NCBI RefSeq assembly: GCF_016808095.1
Contig: NC_068976.1
Coordinates: forward strand, 31,490,371-31,554,370
From: Vigna angularis
Lineage: Eukaryota; Streptophyta; Magnoliopsida; Fabales; Fabaceae
Length of the DNA: 64,000 nucleotides
Reading direction: 5' to 3'
The notes under the pieces are model-generated. The model searched no databases and was not told the DNA's origin. It was given only the letters and a program-made list of their open reading frames with translations. This document shows, piece after piece, positions 42,210 through 53,661 of this stretch; position 1 is the stretch's first letter, and the number at the start of each line of letters is the position of its first letter. Position numbers and translations under genes: made by a program.

Positions 42210-44287
42210 CTAATCTATTACAACATCAGCAGCATTAGTAGAGGGGACTATAGAAGCCTCTTCCCTGATCTCCTCAGCAACGACCGTTTCCGCGACGACT
42301 TCTTCTTCAGCTCCGGCAGGATCAGATTCTAGAAGAGCGCCTTCAGGAATCTCACTTAAGGGTACCAGACGCCCCTCGTATACATCTTTCCTTGGGTCGA
42401 AATCAACCCCTTCAGTAAATACGTTGAGGAGATGAGATACTTGTCTCAAGGCCTTCTTGAAACCCCGGGTATGCTCTAACACAATTGCTTCACCTATCTC
42501 CTCTTTTAACTCCTTATCTTCAGCAGTTGTAAGGAGCAGGGCGTCCCTTTCTGCCTTCAACGCAGTAATGACGCTTTTTTGGTTAAAGACCTCCTTCCTC
42601 GCCCGCTCTAAATCAGCCATCAGTTGGTTGCGCTCTTTCTTCAGTTCGAAGCCGGCCTTCTGCACGTTCCCCAACAGTACACGAGCCTCGTTCAACAGTT
42701 GCTCAGACTGTTTTTGTCTCTGCTCACATTTTAAATGAGCATCCACCACTTCCTTCAACTGCGTCTGAACTTTTTGCAGCTCAACCCTCAGGACGCCTTT
42801 ATCTAAAGCATACGCAAGATGTCACGTCGCCATAGCCGCTCGACTCACGAACTCCAGGGCTGTATCAACCATCTCTTGCTCGGTCATTTTTTTGACTACC
42901 TTCTTCTCAGGTTCGTCCACATTGAAGGCAATCTTGTGGCCCAAATTGAAGGCTAGATCCCACACGCCACCTGGAATAGGGCGATCGCTAGGCTCTTTGA
43001 CGTCCTTCATTTTCTTGGAACCCGCCGGCTAGTCAACGCCTTGTCCTCCCTTACGCTTCCTTATAAACAGTCGATCTTCGACGACCATCACGTTTGGAGA
43101 CGGAGGACGCTCAACCTGCGGATGATTGATGGTCTTTTCTTTTACAACACCCTTAGCAGCCTTCTGACCATCACGAGCGCTGCTCGGCTTGGGATCACTC
43201 ATGGCCTTAAACCAATCATGTACGAGACCTTTTCTTCCCATGATATCTGCAGGCAAGAGGCAATATTCACAGATCAATCGCGATTAGATAACAATCAAAG
43301 ATGTCAGTAAAAAGAACATACCAAATACCCTTGAGCCAAAATCATCATGCTCAAGACAATTCATAATTCGGCGGGAAGAAAAGGGGCGTGGCAGCACAGT
43401 CAAAACATTCAAAGCGTCCAGTTCTTCAATAATCATTTTATCTTCAGACCACGAGGTAAATTTTAGAGGTTCTTGCGTCTAGTAAAGCGGGAACCTAGGA
43501 CTGTTATCTACACTGAAAAAGAACGACCGACCTAACTCCGCGATCGTCACTCTAAAGAATTTATCCTTAAAACCTCTAAATGATTGGGAATACAATTCTA
43601 GAATGGCATTCCCAGGCTCAGAAATCAAAGAAACCCAACCCCTTTTCGCGACTGGGCGAGCCCTAAAGAAGTACAAAAACAAAGATGGGGTCAGTTTAAT
43701 GGCCAAAGCTTGGCACATAGCGGCAAAAGCCTGGATGTACCCCCAACTGTTTGGATGTAATTGCGTTGGGGAAACGTTTAGGGTTTTCAACACATCCATC
43801 TGAAAAACGCTCAGAGGAAACCTAACATACATATCATAAAACAGACAAGCATTCAACTTTATGCAAGATTTATAACCTAGGGAAAAACCCGTGAAAAACC
43901 GTTGGCAGAGTTCTCTTTCCCGTGAAAAACCCTTTCATTCTCCCGACAAGCATTCAACTTTATGCAAGATTTATAACCTAGGGTTCTAAGGATACAATTA
44001 TTCTCTACCCAATCCTGCAATACAAGGTTGCTCTTAAACAGACTAGCGAAATCACTTACATCGCGGGATACCTAGTCGTAACCACTAACATTGGGTGACG
44101 ACGACGATGGATTCTCCGGATTCTCGGTGACGACATTACCGTATAAAAACGCACTTTCACCACTAAGTATTGTGGTGATTTCGCGATGACTTACGGTAGA
44201 CGACGTTCCCGGCGCTTCGACGTTGCTACTTTGCCCCCTTTCTTCCCCCGACCCTGGAGTGCAATCTAAAACAGTGCAAGGATCCAT
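42210..44287 (-). pseudogene. Antisense ORF of the Ty3 element ('putative gypsy-type transposon' domain)
   Basis: Read on the minus strand from ATG 44287. An acidic Ser-rich N-terminus is followed by the conserved globular part (LHPNSWGYIQAFAAMCQAL, then LFLYFFRARPV and GWVSLISEPGN), a basic linker, and a long charged coiled coil (LKKERNQLMADLERARKEVF) ending at 42210. An intron fits at about 43247-43321 (GTATGTT to CTGCAG on the minus strand). Breaks: stops near 43480, 43030 and 42820, and a 103-base duplication near 43880-43985. The domain matches the plant gypsy-type transposon family (Transposase_28-like). Its function in retrotransposition is unknown. Confidence 0.75.
43845..43985. repeat. 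Duplication of about 103 bp in the antisense ORF
   Basis: The phrase CAAGCATTCAACTTTATGCA with the following AGATTTATAACCTAGG occurs at 43846 and again at 43949. Between the copies GTGAAAAACC appears twice. The duplication adds frame-breaking sequence to the antisense ORF. Confidence 0.85.
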
Positions 44288-44646
44288 GGTTACCTGATAA
44301 GTGCGAAAGAGAAGGAGAGAAAAATCAGAGAAAGAAGAAACTGACGCAGAAATGATAAGCGACGGTTGAATGACTCAGACTTTTTTCAAATATCCTTTCG
44401 CTTTAATGAGGGGAAAACTGACACAAAGCACTGAATACCGCAGGATCAAGATAATCTAACGGCTCTGTTTTTGAGACGTTACAACTGCCTCCAAAGCGGG
44501 AAAACCTAAAGCATTGTTAGGCCAATGAAGCGTCTAAATGAAACGGTGCGCAACAACTACTCCCCCTGGTGACCATAACTCTGAAGTCCTATAGTCAACC
44601 TACCCGTACAAACCGCAATAGGTTAACTCGGACTTGGGGGGCATTA

Positions 44647-45374
44647 TGTATAGTATGATATCTAAACCGAGCGGTTAGCAACCAAGACTGATCGCTCTAC
44701 CCACTGTAGAAACGCTCGCCAACTATATTAAACGCTCGTCAATTCAACCAACGTTAAAAGCGCTCGTCAAACGACGATAATCAGGTCAGCGCACGTTAAA
44801 AGTCAAGCGACACTCAATCAATCCGACCAAACCGGGTTCAGCGGACGCTCAATTCAGTCAAACGATATTGGGCCAATTAGCCCAACATTTAAGTAATTGG
44901 ACCAATAGTCTAGCAAAAGTGGAAATAGTCAAAAATATTTGACGTTAATAACGCGGACAACTAATCGGATTTTAAGAATAACGTGGATCACGACAACTAA
45001 TCGGATTTTAAGGTAATCAGTTTGTTTCACATTTTGTTTACGTTAAATACAATGGAGACCAATGAAGAAATGTACGTTTTGCTCTAAGACTAAAAAGACC
45101 ATATTGTGAGAAATGATCACTCGTTTGAGAATTGAGGTTCCATAACTCATATCTGACTTTAACATCGAAGTATCTTCGTAGGTACCCCACCCACTTCTAT
45201 TAAGGAGGACGCATTACATCAGTGAAAGGAGTGCGAACAAGTTACAGGAAGGTGAGCAGATGATATCATTAAGCTGATATCATTGGAGAAAGAACAATTA
45301 TCCCAGACGTTCAGAAATAGTAAAGCATCACCAACAAGGTTCGTACCTCGATACTAAATAATCATACCGAAACA
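44647..45374 (+). mobile_element. 3' LTR of the Ty3 element
   Basis: It starts TGTATAG immediately after a purine-rich CTTGGGGGGCAT tract (probable polypurine tract) and ends ..ACCGAAACA at the junction with copy B host sequence. Length is about 728 bp. No 5' partner is present in the window. Confidence 0.75.
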
Positions 45375-45486
45375 AGTACTATTTGCTTTTAATTTAGTTA
45401 CTATAAAGTATATTTTATAAAATAAGAGTTAAAGGTATCAATTAAGAGATCATATATATCATTACTTAAAAAAAAATACATAATCG
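45375..45486 (+). repeat. Direct duplication, copy B, right part
   Basis: Continues copy B after the Ty3 insertion with AGTACTATTTG and runs to TACATAATCG, matching copy A. Bases 45487-45853 beyond it are AT-rich and hold the promoter region of the Josephin gene. Confidence 0.8.
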
Positions 45487-45853
45487 ATATTATTTATATT
45501 TATTTTAAATAAATTTAATGTTAATATTTTTTTCAATTGAGTTAATGTTTTAAAATACTAAAAAATTTAAATGTATACAAAATAAAGTCCCGTATAGCAA
45601 TAAATTATAACTGTAGTAGATACAAAAAATGTCTTAGGAAATCAAAACAATTTAACAAAAAACTAACATAATATATATTTAAAAAGATTTATAAAAATTA
45701 TATTTTCTTAAAATTTAAGAAGAATAAATAACCGGTCTTAATATAAATTAAATCAAACACATGCTTAATTTATTCCAGAAAAGAAAAAAAAGAAGCAAAC
45801 ACGAACACTGCAAATTCGTCTTGAACATCGAAATTTCTGGTGCAGAACACCCT

Positions 45854-46549
45854 ATGATGGCAACCGACAATTCCGAAGTCTATCACGAAAGGCAAAGATT
45901 ACAGTTCTGTCTCGTTCATTCTCTCAACTCGCTTTTTCAGGTGCATCTGCTCTTTCCCACTGATTCTTCAAATACCAGCACTATCGACGAATACCCATCA
46001 CTGTTTTAATTTCCAATTTCATTTCTTTTTGCATAATTTCACTTATTCACGTTTCTTTCTGCTTTCGGGTCTATTCAATTTCACCTTGATCAGCAAAAGG
46101 ATGCTTTTACTAGAGCAAAATTGAATGAAATTTCTGAAAGACTCGCAATTCAAGACTCCAACACAGAAACGTGGACCCCATTCTCTTTTATATTCAAGCC
46201 CCATCACAATGTTTTCACTGGAAACTATGACGTAAATGTTCTAATTGCGGCTTTGGAAGAGAAAGGAAAGAGTGTGGAGTGGCATGATCGTAGAAAGGGG
46301 GCATCTTGCATTGATCTTGATGCACCAGTTTTGATGGGGATTGTGATCAATGTGTCAGCGTCGAGGTTTGGTGGGATGTGGAGAAGTAGGCACTGGATTG
46401 CATTGAGAAAGATTAATGGGGTTTGGTTTAACTTGGACAGTGACCTTGACGCCCCTCAACCTTTTCTTGATACACATGAAGTAAGGGAGTTCTTGGATGT
46501 TACATTTGCTCATGGAGGAGAGGTTTTGATTGTCTTGAACGAAAAATAG
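45854..46549 (+). CDS. Josephin-domain deubiquitinating protease
   Basis: Two exons, 45854-45940 and 46094-46549, joined at CAG/GTGCAT and GATCAG/CAAAAG, give 180 residues. Nearly the whole protein is one Josephin domain, the papain-like ubiquitin hydrolase fold also found in ataxin-3. The catalytic set is complete: Gln14 and Cys19 in ERQRLQFCLVHSLN, His129 in RSRHWIALRK and Asn142 in WFNLDS. It lacks the ubiquitin-interacting motifs and polyGln of ataxin-3, so it belongs with the short Josephin-only proteins (JOSD type). I chose ATG 45854 because family members start just before YHERQRLQFC; the open frame extends upstream to 45761 without conserved sequence. Confidence 0.92.
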
Positions 46550-49450
46550 TCTTGAAAAATTTGAATTTAATATTTGTTCACTCTATTTAGAAGTTAAATT
46601 CGGATATTCTTGTGTACAGTATCAGATTGATTGTATTTAAATGTAGTATCAGATTGATTGTATTTCAATGTAGAATGTAGCTTTGCTCATCCTCTTCTGA
46701 AGATTTTTAATGAGTTTGTTTTGTGAATAATGGTTGAAACTGCTTCTAGAGGATGCTCTTAATAGGAGATAGTATCTTTTCTGTAATACACTTGTTAAGC
46801 TGAAGTTTCCATGTGTGTCTTGGACCTGTGCTTCTTTTGAACCATTAAGCAGGACATGTGTTTTTCTTTCTTGAAATGCTGTACATACAAAATTTACAAT
46901 GAAATTGTTAATAGCAGAAAAACTGTTTTGTGCAATGTACTTCAGTATCATCAAATATACTATAAAGGAATCTAACATGGAAACATTCTTTGAACTTTAA
47001 TTCTAGTGATCTATGAATGGAATACTTATCTTTGACTTACAATTTCCATAAGGTGATGATCACCAAGTATAGACCCTTCATTTACAATTGTGGGATTACT
47101 TTTATATGGTCAGTTAAAGCCATGGAGGCTGCATAGATTGGTGTGTAAACCATCCTATATGATATTTCTACGTACAGGCATAGAAGAACAAATGTCCCCA
47201 GACTTCTTTTTTAATAACCACAGGTAACTTCAATCTTTTCTACAGTTGCGACTTGTAAAATATTATGCAGCTATTACCTACAATGTCTTATAATAATCAC
47301 ATATTCTCTTGGTATTGATTGTCCATAATTTTGATTCGGGATTTTAATGAAAGATTTTGTTTCTTAATGCAAGCAAGTTATCAAACAGCAATGGTTAATG
47401 GCCATCTTTTGTAAATATTCCTTTGGGCATTGACGGGTGGGATAAAAGAAATTCATTTTACTAAGATATTTATTCTTCATGGATATCCCTTTGTGGAGTG
47501 TACAAATTCATTCCCCTGATCTGCCATAAAAAGCGTCTAACTCATATGGCTTCCTATTGTTCCATGCTAATAGATGAGGTACAAGTTGGCTTGTTTGTCT
47601 CGCTCCGCCATGGATCAGTTCTTTCACAAGATCACCAAAAGCAACGTTAAAAAGGTCAAGGTTCTGGAGGTTTGATCTAAAGTGAGGCTTTTACTTTTAT
47701 TTTCGAAGTCCTGGTAGAAAGCCATGGTGATGTTCTCCTTTTGTAAACAACTGCTAGAATATATGTAATCAATTTGGATGATTTTTTTCAATAATAATAT
47801 ATAGTAGAAGAAATTGAATCAAACTTCTTTCATAATATAAAATAAACTTATACACTTCACCTTAACAAAAAAAAATAAAATGAAAGCTTTTGAACTTGAT
47901 GTGAGAGTGTTAATTTATTGTCTGCTTAATTCCTCTTATTTTCTTCGAAGTGCTTAAAAGAAGTATATTCAAACTAGTATTCTAATTATCAAAACATGTT
48001 GCCACTCAATTTCATGATTAACAGATTGAGTTATTAAATCATTTCAACATCTCAGTGGAGAATATCAAACCTTTGGCCATTTCTTTTGCCATGTGGTCCA
48101 CTTGTAACCATATTTGCTAATAATTTGCTGATAAAGGGCAGAAGGGTAACTCACCCGAAATATTTCCTTCTCGGCATAACAAAAAAAATAGCACCACGTT
48201 GTTCTGAGGAGCAGCAATGTGGTCGAAAGTTTCACACCAGGTGTTGACTGTTTTTCACTTCAATGAGTAGAAATTAGTTGGTGACTTTAAATCGTCAAAC
48301 TCCTTGGCATGCTGGATGAGGATCTTTTGCATTCTTTTAGTCAAAAGATCCAGAAAATCATATTTTATTTCTTACTTCGGAAGTTTCACACCGTATTTCT
48401 ATACGAACTTTCTTAGTTTCATATCAGGCATAAATTTGGAATCATATCTTTAGATGTTTGCTACTTAGGCACATTTTTATTACATCTCTATATTCTGTTG
48501 ATAATAAAACAAGAATAGCACACACATTCTTACCCTTTATTCCCAAAAGCATGATGTTAAAGCTGTGAGGACTTTAACATCAAAAGATATCATTTTTCTT
48601 TTTCCAATGCAAAATGAAGACCGATCAAATCATGTCAACTAGTTCACACTATTCTTTAGAGATAAATTATTTAACAGAAACTCGGTTGGTTGTCTTGTTG
48701 CAATGAGCTTTGAGAAAAGAAATAGAAAAACAATGCAGCATTCTTACTGGTGGTTCTGAGAGCATCTTCAGAGAAATGAGTGAAAGAATGTAGCCCCCAC
48801 CTTCCTGATTTTTAAAACAGTTTCTTGCTCTGAGGGTGGGATGAGTTTGGAACTGGAATGATGACTCAGTTACTTTAAAATAAAATATTCATGCTATCTT
48901 TGATTATACTCAACTTAGATACCGCTTCTTTCTCCACTACATGGAAAAGCTTAAACGTGTGCTCTGCAAAGTCACAGGGCGGCACTGCATCTGCAATAGA
49001 AAGCAATAAAGAGGGCTAGTGTATCTGCAACTTTCTACACCTTTAATATGACCTTTCTCACGGTCTATATTTCACTTTACACACATATATATAAATAAAT
49101 ATGAAAGTTTTATCAGGTTAGAGATAAGAGAATAGAGGAGTAAATTTCTATCTTATATTCTAATGAATGGTTAAAATTAAAATTAGTTTAAACAATTTTG
49201 ATTATCCTAGGAGAGTGGAAGAAATGAAACTTCTATAGCAAAATATTATGTATGTAACCAATGTCATGTAAAAGAACTTGGTTGATATTGTGGTTGCTTC
49301 CTTGTACTTTTACACATTTCTTTTATGATAATAATGGAACTGGTAGGAGAAATAGTGTAAACAATCTCATCTAGTAAAAAGGACTTGAGTATTGTTGCGG
49401 TTTTTCCCTTACTTGTACACATTTCTTTCATGATGGAATCAAGAGAGTCC
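46550..49450. other. Intergenic stretch between two host genes
   Basis: After the Josephin 3' untranslated region I see no gene with a recognisable domain, no LTR ends and no structured RNA. A 22-codon ORF (about 47611-47679, MDQFFHKITKSNVKKVKVLE) sits in slightly GC-richer sequence and could be an old exon or chance. Confidence 0.5.
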
Positions 49451-49457
49451 TATAAAT
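49451..49457 (+). promoter_or_regulatory. Candidate TATA box
   Basis: TATAAAT lies about 170 bases before the ATG at 49623 and is followed by a C/A-rich stretch (CCTCACTCACAT) suitable for a start site. A weaker TTTATATAAC lies at about 49552. Confidence 0.45.
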
Positions 49458-49622
49458 GGTTGTTCCTCACTCACATAAGAAACTCCTCATTCCACAATTC
49501 CCACCTCTCTAAAGATTCTGCTTCCAAAGTCTCCCCTACAATCCCTCTCAACTTTATATAACATCATCATTGCTCTCTCTCCTAATGCTGCTATCATCAG
49601 TCAAACTGGAATAAGCAACAAA

Positions 49623-49991
49623 ATGAGTCACAGTGGCTACATCAATGAAAAAACAGGCTTGTCCTTGAGACAGAATTCCAGCAGGAAATCAACAAGAAAT
49701 GGACAAGTGAAGAGTTGCATGTTCAGGATTCCTTGGCAGTCTGAGACCTCTCCCGTTGAACTTGTGAAGGATCTTGCAGAAAGAATAACTAATGCTCTAC
49801 GCTTGATGTCTTCAAGGAGATCTTTACACCGAGGCTCTTCTTCCCTAACAAGATCAAAATCAGCAGGCTCCTCTGTTGATTTTCATAGAACTGCTGCTGT
49901 TGAGGACTGCATTGAGTTCATCCACTCTTCTTTTTCAAGATCAAACTCTTCAACCACAGCACCCCGCCAAGATTCTGTACAAGCTCCTTGA
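49623..49991 (+). CDS. Small Ser/Arg-rich protein of unknown function
   Basis: A single open frame of 122 residues with gene-like codon use in an otherwise AT-rich region. It is basic and rich in Ser and Arg: a PWQSETSPVELVKDLAERIT helix-forming segment, then SSRRSLHRGSSSLTRSKSAG, and a C-terminal VEDCIEFIHSSFSRSNS. The RSKS- and RSNS-like sites resemble phosphorylation or 14-3-3 motifs. No signal peptide or membrane span is visible. The last segment looks like a conserved motif of a small plant-specific family, but I cannot name it with certainty. The TATA-like site at 49451 and the absence of repeats support a real gene. Confidence 0.65.
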   Translation: MSHSGYINEKTGLSLRQNSSRKSTRNGQVKSCMFRIPWQSETSPVELVKDLAERITNALRLMSSRRSLHRGSSSLTRSKSAGSSVDFHRTAAVEDCIEFIHSSFSRSNSSTTAPRQDSVQAP

Positions 49992-51539
49992 TTTGAGACA
50001 GTTACAATCATGTGCTTGATGCCATGTTAAAGTGTATATCTTCCTTTCTTCTCTCACCTCATAATGATGGGAATTAAGCCATCCTTTTATGCTTCTGTAC
50101 AAACAGAATCAGTGTATATTCATTCTTCTGATAAATTTCTTACAAGGTGTTTTAAGTTTCAATGAAACAAATGCAATAATCTAAGTTTTTCTAAGAAATA
50201 TTATGTGAAATGATTGGTGGGATTTTATGTTTAACGAAGCACACGCTGAAACCAATAATGAAAAGGGTTACAAGAATATGAGACGAAGATGTAAAATCCT
50301 CACACTATATCTCTATTACGTTGGTTTGTTCATCCTTGTATGGATCTCTTGCACAGCATCGTTACTCATTCTCGTTGGAGTATGAAATATATAAGCCATG
50401 AAATACTTCCCTTGTCTCTTCATTACATGCATGGATGACAGTGAGGGTTCTTAGCAAGTAGCAAACGTGAATGATTTTGTTTTGACAATTTTGCTAACTG
50501 CTAAGGTGATCAACTGTTAGTGAAAGCTCAAAGAATAAGGTTCTTTGTCTCAAATAGTTTCTGTTTTTCAAAGAACTGGATCTTGATTAGTTGGTCATAG
50601 AGTTGAACTTGATTTTATTTTCTTCCAACTTTTCTAACTTTTCCTATAAATGAATTGGAGTTAAGTAACTTCTAATGTAATGAAGCCATAAGCTTAGTCC
50701 TATTTGGATGACTTAATCAGGTCTAATTACAAATGAACATTAAGGAAATATGCAGAAAATATTCTCGTATTGAAGTGAATGACAATAATAGAGGGCTAAG
50801 ATTCCTTGATGATAGGAAGCAAAAATACCCGTGAAACAGCAAAGGAAAGATTTTATTCTTAATCCAAGGATTTGATCTGCCTAATTTATTGAGTCATAAA
50901 ATCCTTAATAATGCTCATAATCGCCATATAAAGCAAGAGCTTTTAATTTGTCAAAACTAAATTGTGCTTGCTTGTAACTGAACCAAAATGAATCTATTTA
51001 TCGTGAAAAAAGGATAACTTAAAAATACTTAAAAAATCTAAGTGAAGAAGACTATAATGCTTACATAATATCATCATAACTATTCACAACTAAAATATAA
51101 TCTTCAGTATGATAATAACAAGTTATCGCAACTAAAAAAAAATAATAATACACACAATAGACAAAAGTGTAATTTCATAAAAAAATAAAATAAAATTATA
51201 TGTTCTTCTCTCTAGTTCCAAAGAGGAAATAATACCATATTATTTTGAAAGTAGGAAAAACAACTATAAAAAAAATATTAAAAGAAAAAATAATTTTCTC
51301 TCAACTTTTTTTCTCACACATTAAAATAATAAAAAGAAAGAATAGACTTTGGAATAATATAAGAAAACATAGTGCTTTTTTTATAACATGAAAAAAAAAC
51401 AGGAAGTGAGTTCCTCTACGTTGAGACTTCTTTTCTTATATTTTTCTATTTGAAGATTTTGATGAAATTAATCAAATCTTCATGTTTTATTTTTTTATCA
51501 TCATAAGATTAATTTATGTAAATGTCTATCAATTTTGTC
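49992..51539. other. Intergenic AT-rich DNA
   Basis: The first 150-200 bases are likely the 3' untranslated region of the preceding small gene. The rest shows no gene, element ends or tandem repeats. Confidence 0.5.
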
Positions 51540-52000
51540 TAGGTTTTTAAACAAAGTGGTAATGTAGACCTATGTGCTTTGTTCTTTTAGAATAAAAGAT
51601 AGTATTTCCAATGTGCAAAACACTCTTAGTGTCACAATATACAATGCGTTTAACTTTTGAAATCAAATAGCTTGCTTGCAAGCTGCGGTAGCTGCCATGC
51701 ACTCAACTTTTCTAAAAGACAGAGTTACAACATATTGTAACTTGGATAACAAACTTACTGCACTTCCTACAAAATTTGAATCGACATAACACTTGACAAC
51801 TAATTTTAATCCTTTAAAACATAATGCAAAGATTCCTTTGATACATCTAAGGATCTCTTAATGAAACTTTAATGTTCTCATCCGAATTTGCTGTGAACCT
51901 ACTAACCAATTATGTTACTTGTATAAATGTACTAACGCTATCTAATAGAATCTATAATAACTTGAATATTATTAAAAAAAGTAACCAAAAATATTAGTAT
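51540..52000 (-). pseudogene. Relic of Ty1/copia reverse transcriptase-RNase H region
   Basis: On the minus strand, pieces of the copia RT/RNase H end can be read across stops and frame changes: a VSRFTANSDEN segment, a VHGSYRSLQAS-type piece where AEYMAATEAC is usual, then VYCDTKSVLHIGNTIFYSKR and TKHIGLHYHFV. These correspond in order to known copia motifs. No LTRs are attached, so this is an old fragment. Bases 52001-52529 to its right are AT-rich without features. Confidence 0.65.
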
Positions 52001-52534
52001 GGGTAAACTAACCCAAAATCGTCACTCAACGAAGATAAAATTAATTTTTAACATAAAGTTCTTATAAAATTTATACTAAAAAGGTTAGTCAAATAAAATA
52101 GAAACAATAAAATAGGATAATGATAAATAAAATAAATATAAGTCTTAAACTATATAAGAAAATAATAAATGAAAAAATGAAACAAAATAACAAAAAGATA
52201 ACAATAATAAGGAAAATAAGTTGATTCCATTTCATAACTGGTTTTCTAAAAATTATTATTCGATTTCTTCTTGTCCTAGATTTCAAATTAATGAATGTAA
52301 CTTCTCAATTAATTTAATGGCATTCTCACTATCAACCAAAATAATTTTCAATTAAAAATAAAAACACTTTAGATTAATGATAGAAAATTTAACCAAACTA
52401 ACTTAATTAAATGTTATTATGCTTAATCATGTATTTGTTTTATCTCTTTTATCAAATAAAAACTGATTAACCAAATAACTTATTGATTTATTCTAATTAA
52501 AATATGTCCCTTTAGAATAGAATCACCACAAATG

Positions 52535-53272
52535 TGTTGGGTACAAACAAAGTCCCACATCGGATAAAACAAGAGATGAACATGGATTTATATACACATA
52601 ACATACCTCCATTGATAAGAGGTCTTTTGGAGTAGTACCAAAAGCAAATCTGTGAGGGCTGGGCCCAAAGCGGACAATATCTTGATCAGGTGAAGCCCTA
52701 GCAGGTGGCCAGTGGCAGATAGCTTGGAAGTGAATCATGAGAGGTGGGGAGCAAGAGATGCTCAGTGTTTGACCATGGATTGTGAAAGAGAGAGTGTATA
52801 TAAACCCATGTTCATCTCTTATTTTATCCGATGTGTGACTTTGTTTGTACCCAACATCCTCCCCTCAAACAAAGGACCACCTCCCCTACAACGGAAGTCT
52901 TTTTTTCTTATCCTCGAGTACACCATGGTTAACACTCTCTCTTTCACGATCCATGGTCAAACATTGAGCATCTCTTGCTCTCCACCTCTCATGATTCACT
53001 TCCAGGCTATGTGCCACTAGCATACTCAACTGAGCCCGGTCACCAGACCTAAACCATGGGCTCTGATACCATTTGTAGGGAGGTTCAACACACACACATA
53101 CACATAGATATCTCCACAGTGATAAGATATTGTCCGCTTTGGGCCAAGCCCTCACGGATTTGCTTTTGGTACCACTCCAAAAGGCCTCTTATCAATGGAG
53201 GTATGTTATGTGTATATAAACCCATGTTCATCTCTTATTTTATCTGATGCGGGACTTTGTTTGTACCCAACA
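52535..53272 (-). mobile_element. TRIM-like miniature retrotransposon, palindromic rearranged form
   Basis: The outer ends are inverted: TGTTGGGTACAAACAAAGTC at the left, and the same start on the minus strand at the right. They are flanked by identical AAATG duplications (52530-52534 and 53273-53277). Reading on the minus strand from 53272: an LTR of about 196 bp, a primer-binding site TGGTATCAGAGCCCATGG (about 53052-53069, initiator tRNA-Met type), a short internal region, a purine tract GAGGGGAGGA, then the first 60 bases of a second LTR (52797-52857). That second LTR joins an inverted copy of the internal region and LTR start (52535-52796). No coding capacity. Confidence 0.8.
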
Positions 53273-53478
53273 AAATGGACATCATGTACTCTACCGTATC
53301 TAATTTGAACATCTATCTCAAATTCGTGAAAATATATGATAATGTAATTATGAAAAGAAAGCACAAGAAAAAAAAATATGGGCATGCATACATAAACGAG
53401 GCATGTGAACCTTCAATTGATTAATGATCAAAATGTAGATTTAAAAATTAAGGGTTGTGATGTGAATCCAACCAATGA

Positions 53479-53661
53479 TTGGATGTGACCATGAGCAACA
53501 ACAAGGATCCACTTAGAGGACCTATGACAAGAGTTAGAGCAAGGAAAACAAAGAAAGCTCTTCAACAACTATTGTCCATATTAATTGAATACAAGCTCAA
53601 ATTTCAAGGAGAAAAGTTCAAGATGGTGAATTGCATTATGGCTCAAATGGAGGAGAACTAA
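53479..53661 (+). pseudogene. Possible C-terminal tail of a retrotransposon polyprotein
   Basis: A short frame with RGPMTRVRARKTKKALQQLL, the type of basic GPMTRARA motif often found at the end of plant gypsy polyproteins. It is followed by a stop and then the arm of an inverted repeat. No other pol domain is joined to it. Could be chance. Confidence 0.3.

Larger units (their letters stand above)
40362..45374 (+). mobile_element. 5'-deleted Ty3 retrotransposon, Tat-type lineage
   Basis: The element contains a pol remnant (linker and integrase only), a spliced antisense ORF and one 3' LTR. It interrupts copy B of a repeat whose intact copy A lies at 37026. The right junction is LTR end ..GAAACA followed by AGTAC. 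The left junction joins host ..TATAAGT directly to pol, so the 5' LTR, gag, protease, reverse transcriptase and the last bases of the left TSD are gone. The order pol, antisense gene with gypsy-type transposon domain, G-rich tract, LTR is the arrangement known from Tat-lineage Ty3 elements. Confidence 0.85.

Noticed and set aside
42457..42738. Plus-strand ORF over the Ty3 antisense gene
   Set aside because: The opposite strand carries a coherent coiled-coil protein; this frame is its shadow.
47611..47679. 22-codon ORF as a small peptide gene
   Set aside because: Too short to support, with no promoter or family recognised.
53052..53069. tRNA-like match
   Set aside because: It is the primer-binding site of the TRIM-like element (complement of a tRNA 3' end), not a tRNA gene. 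No cloverleaf sequence was found anywhere in the window.
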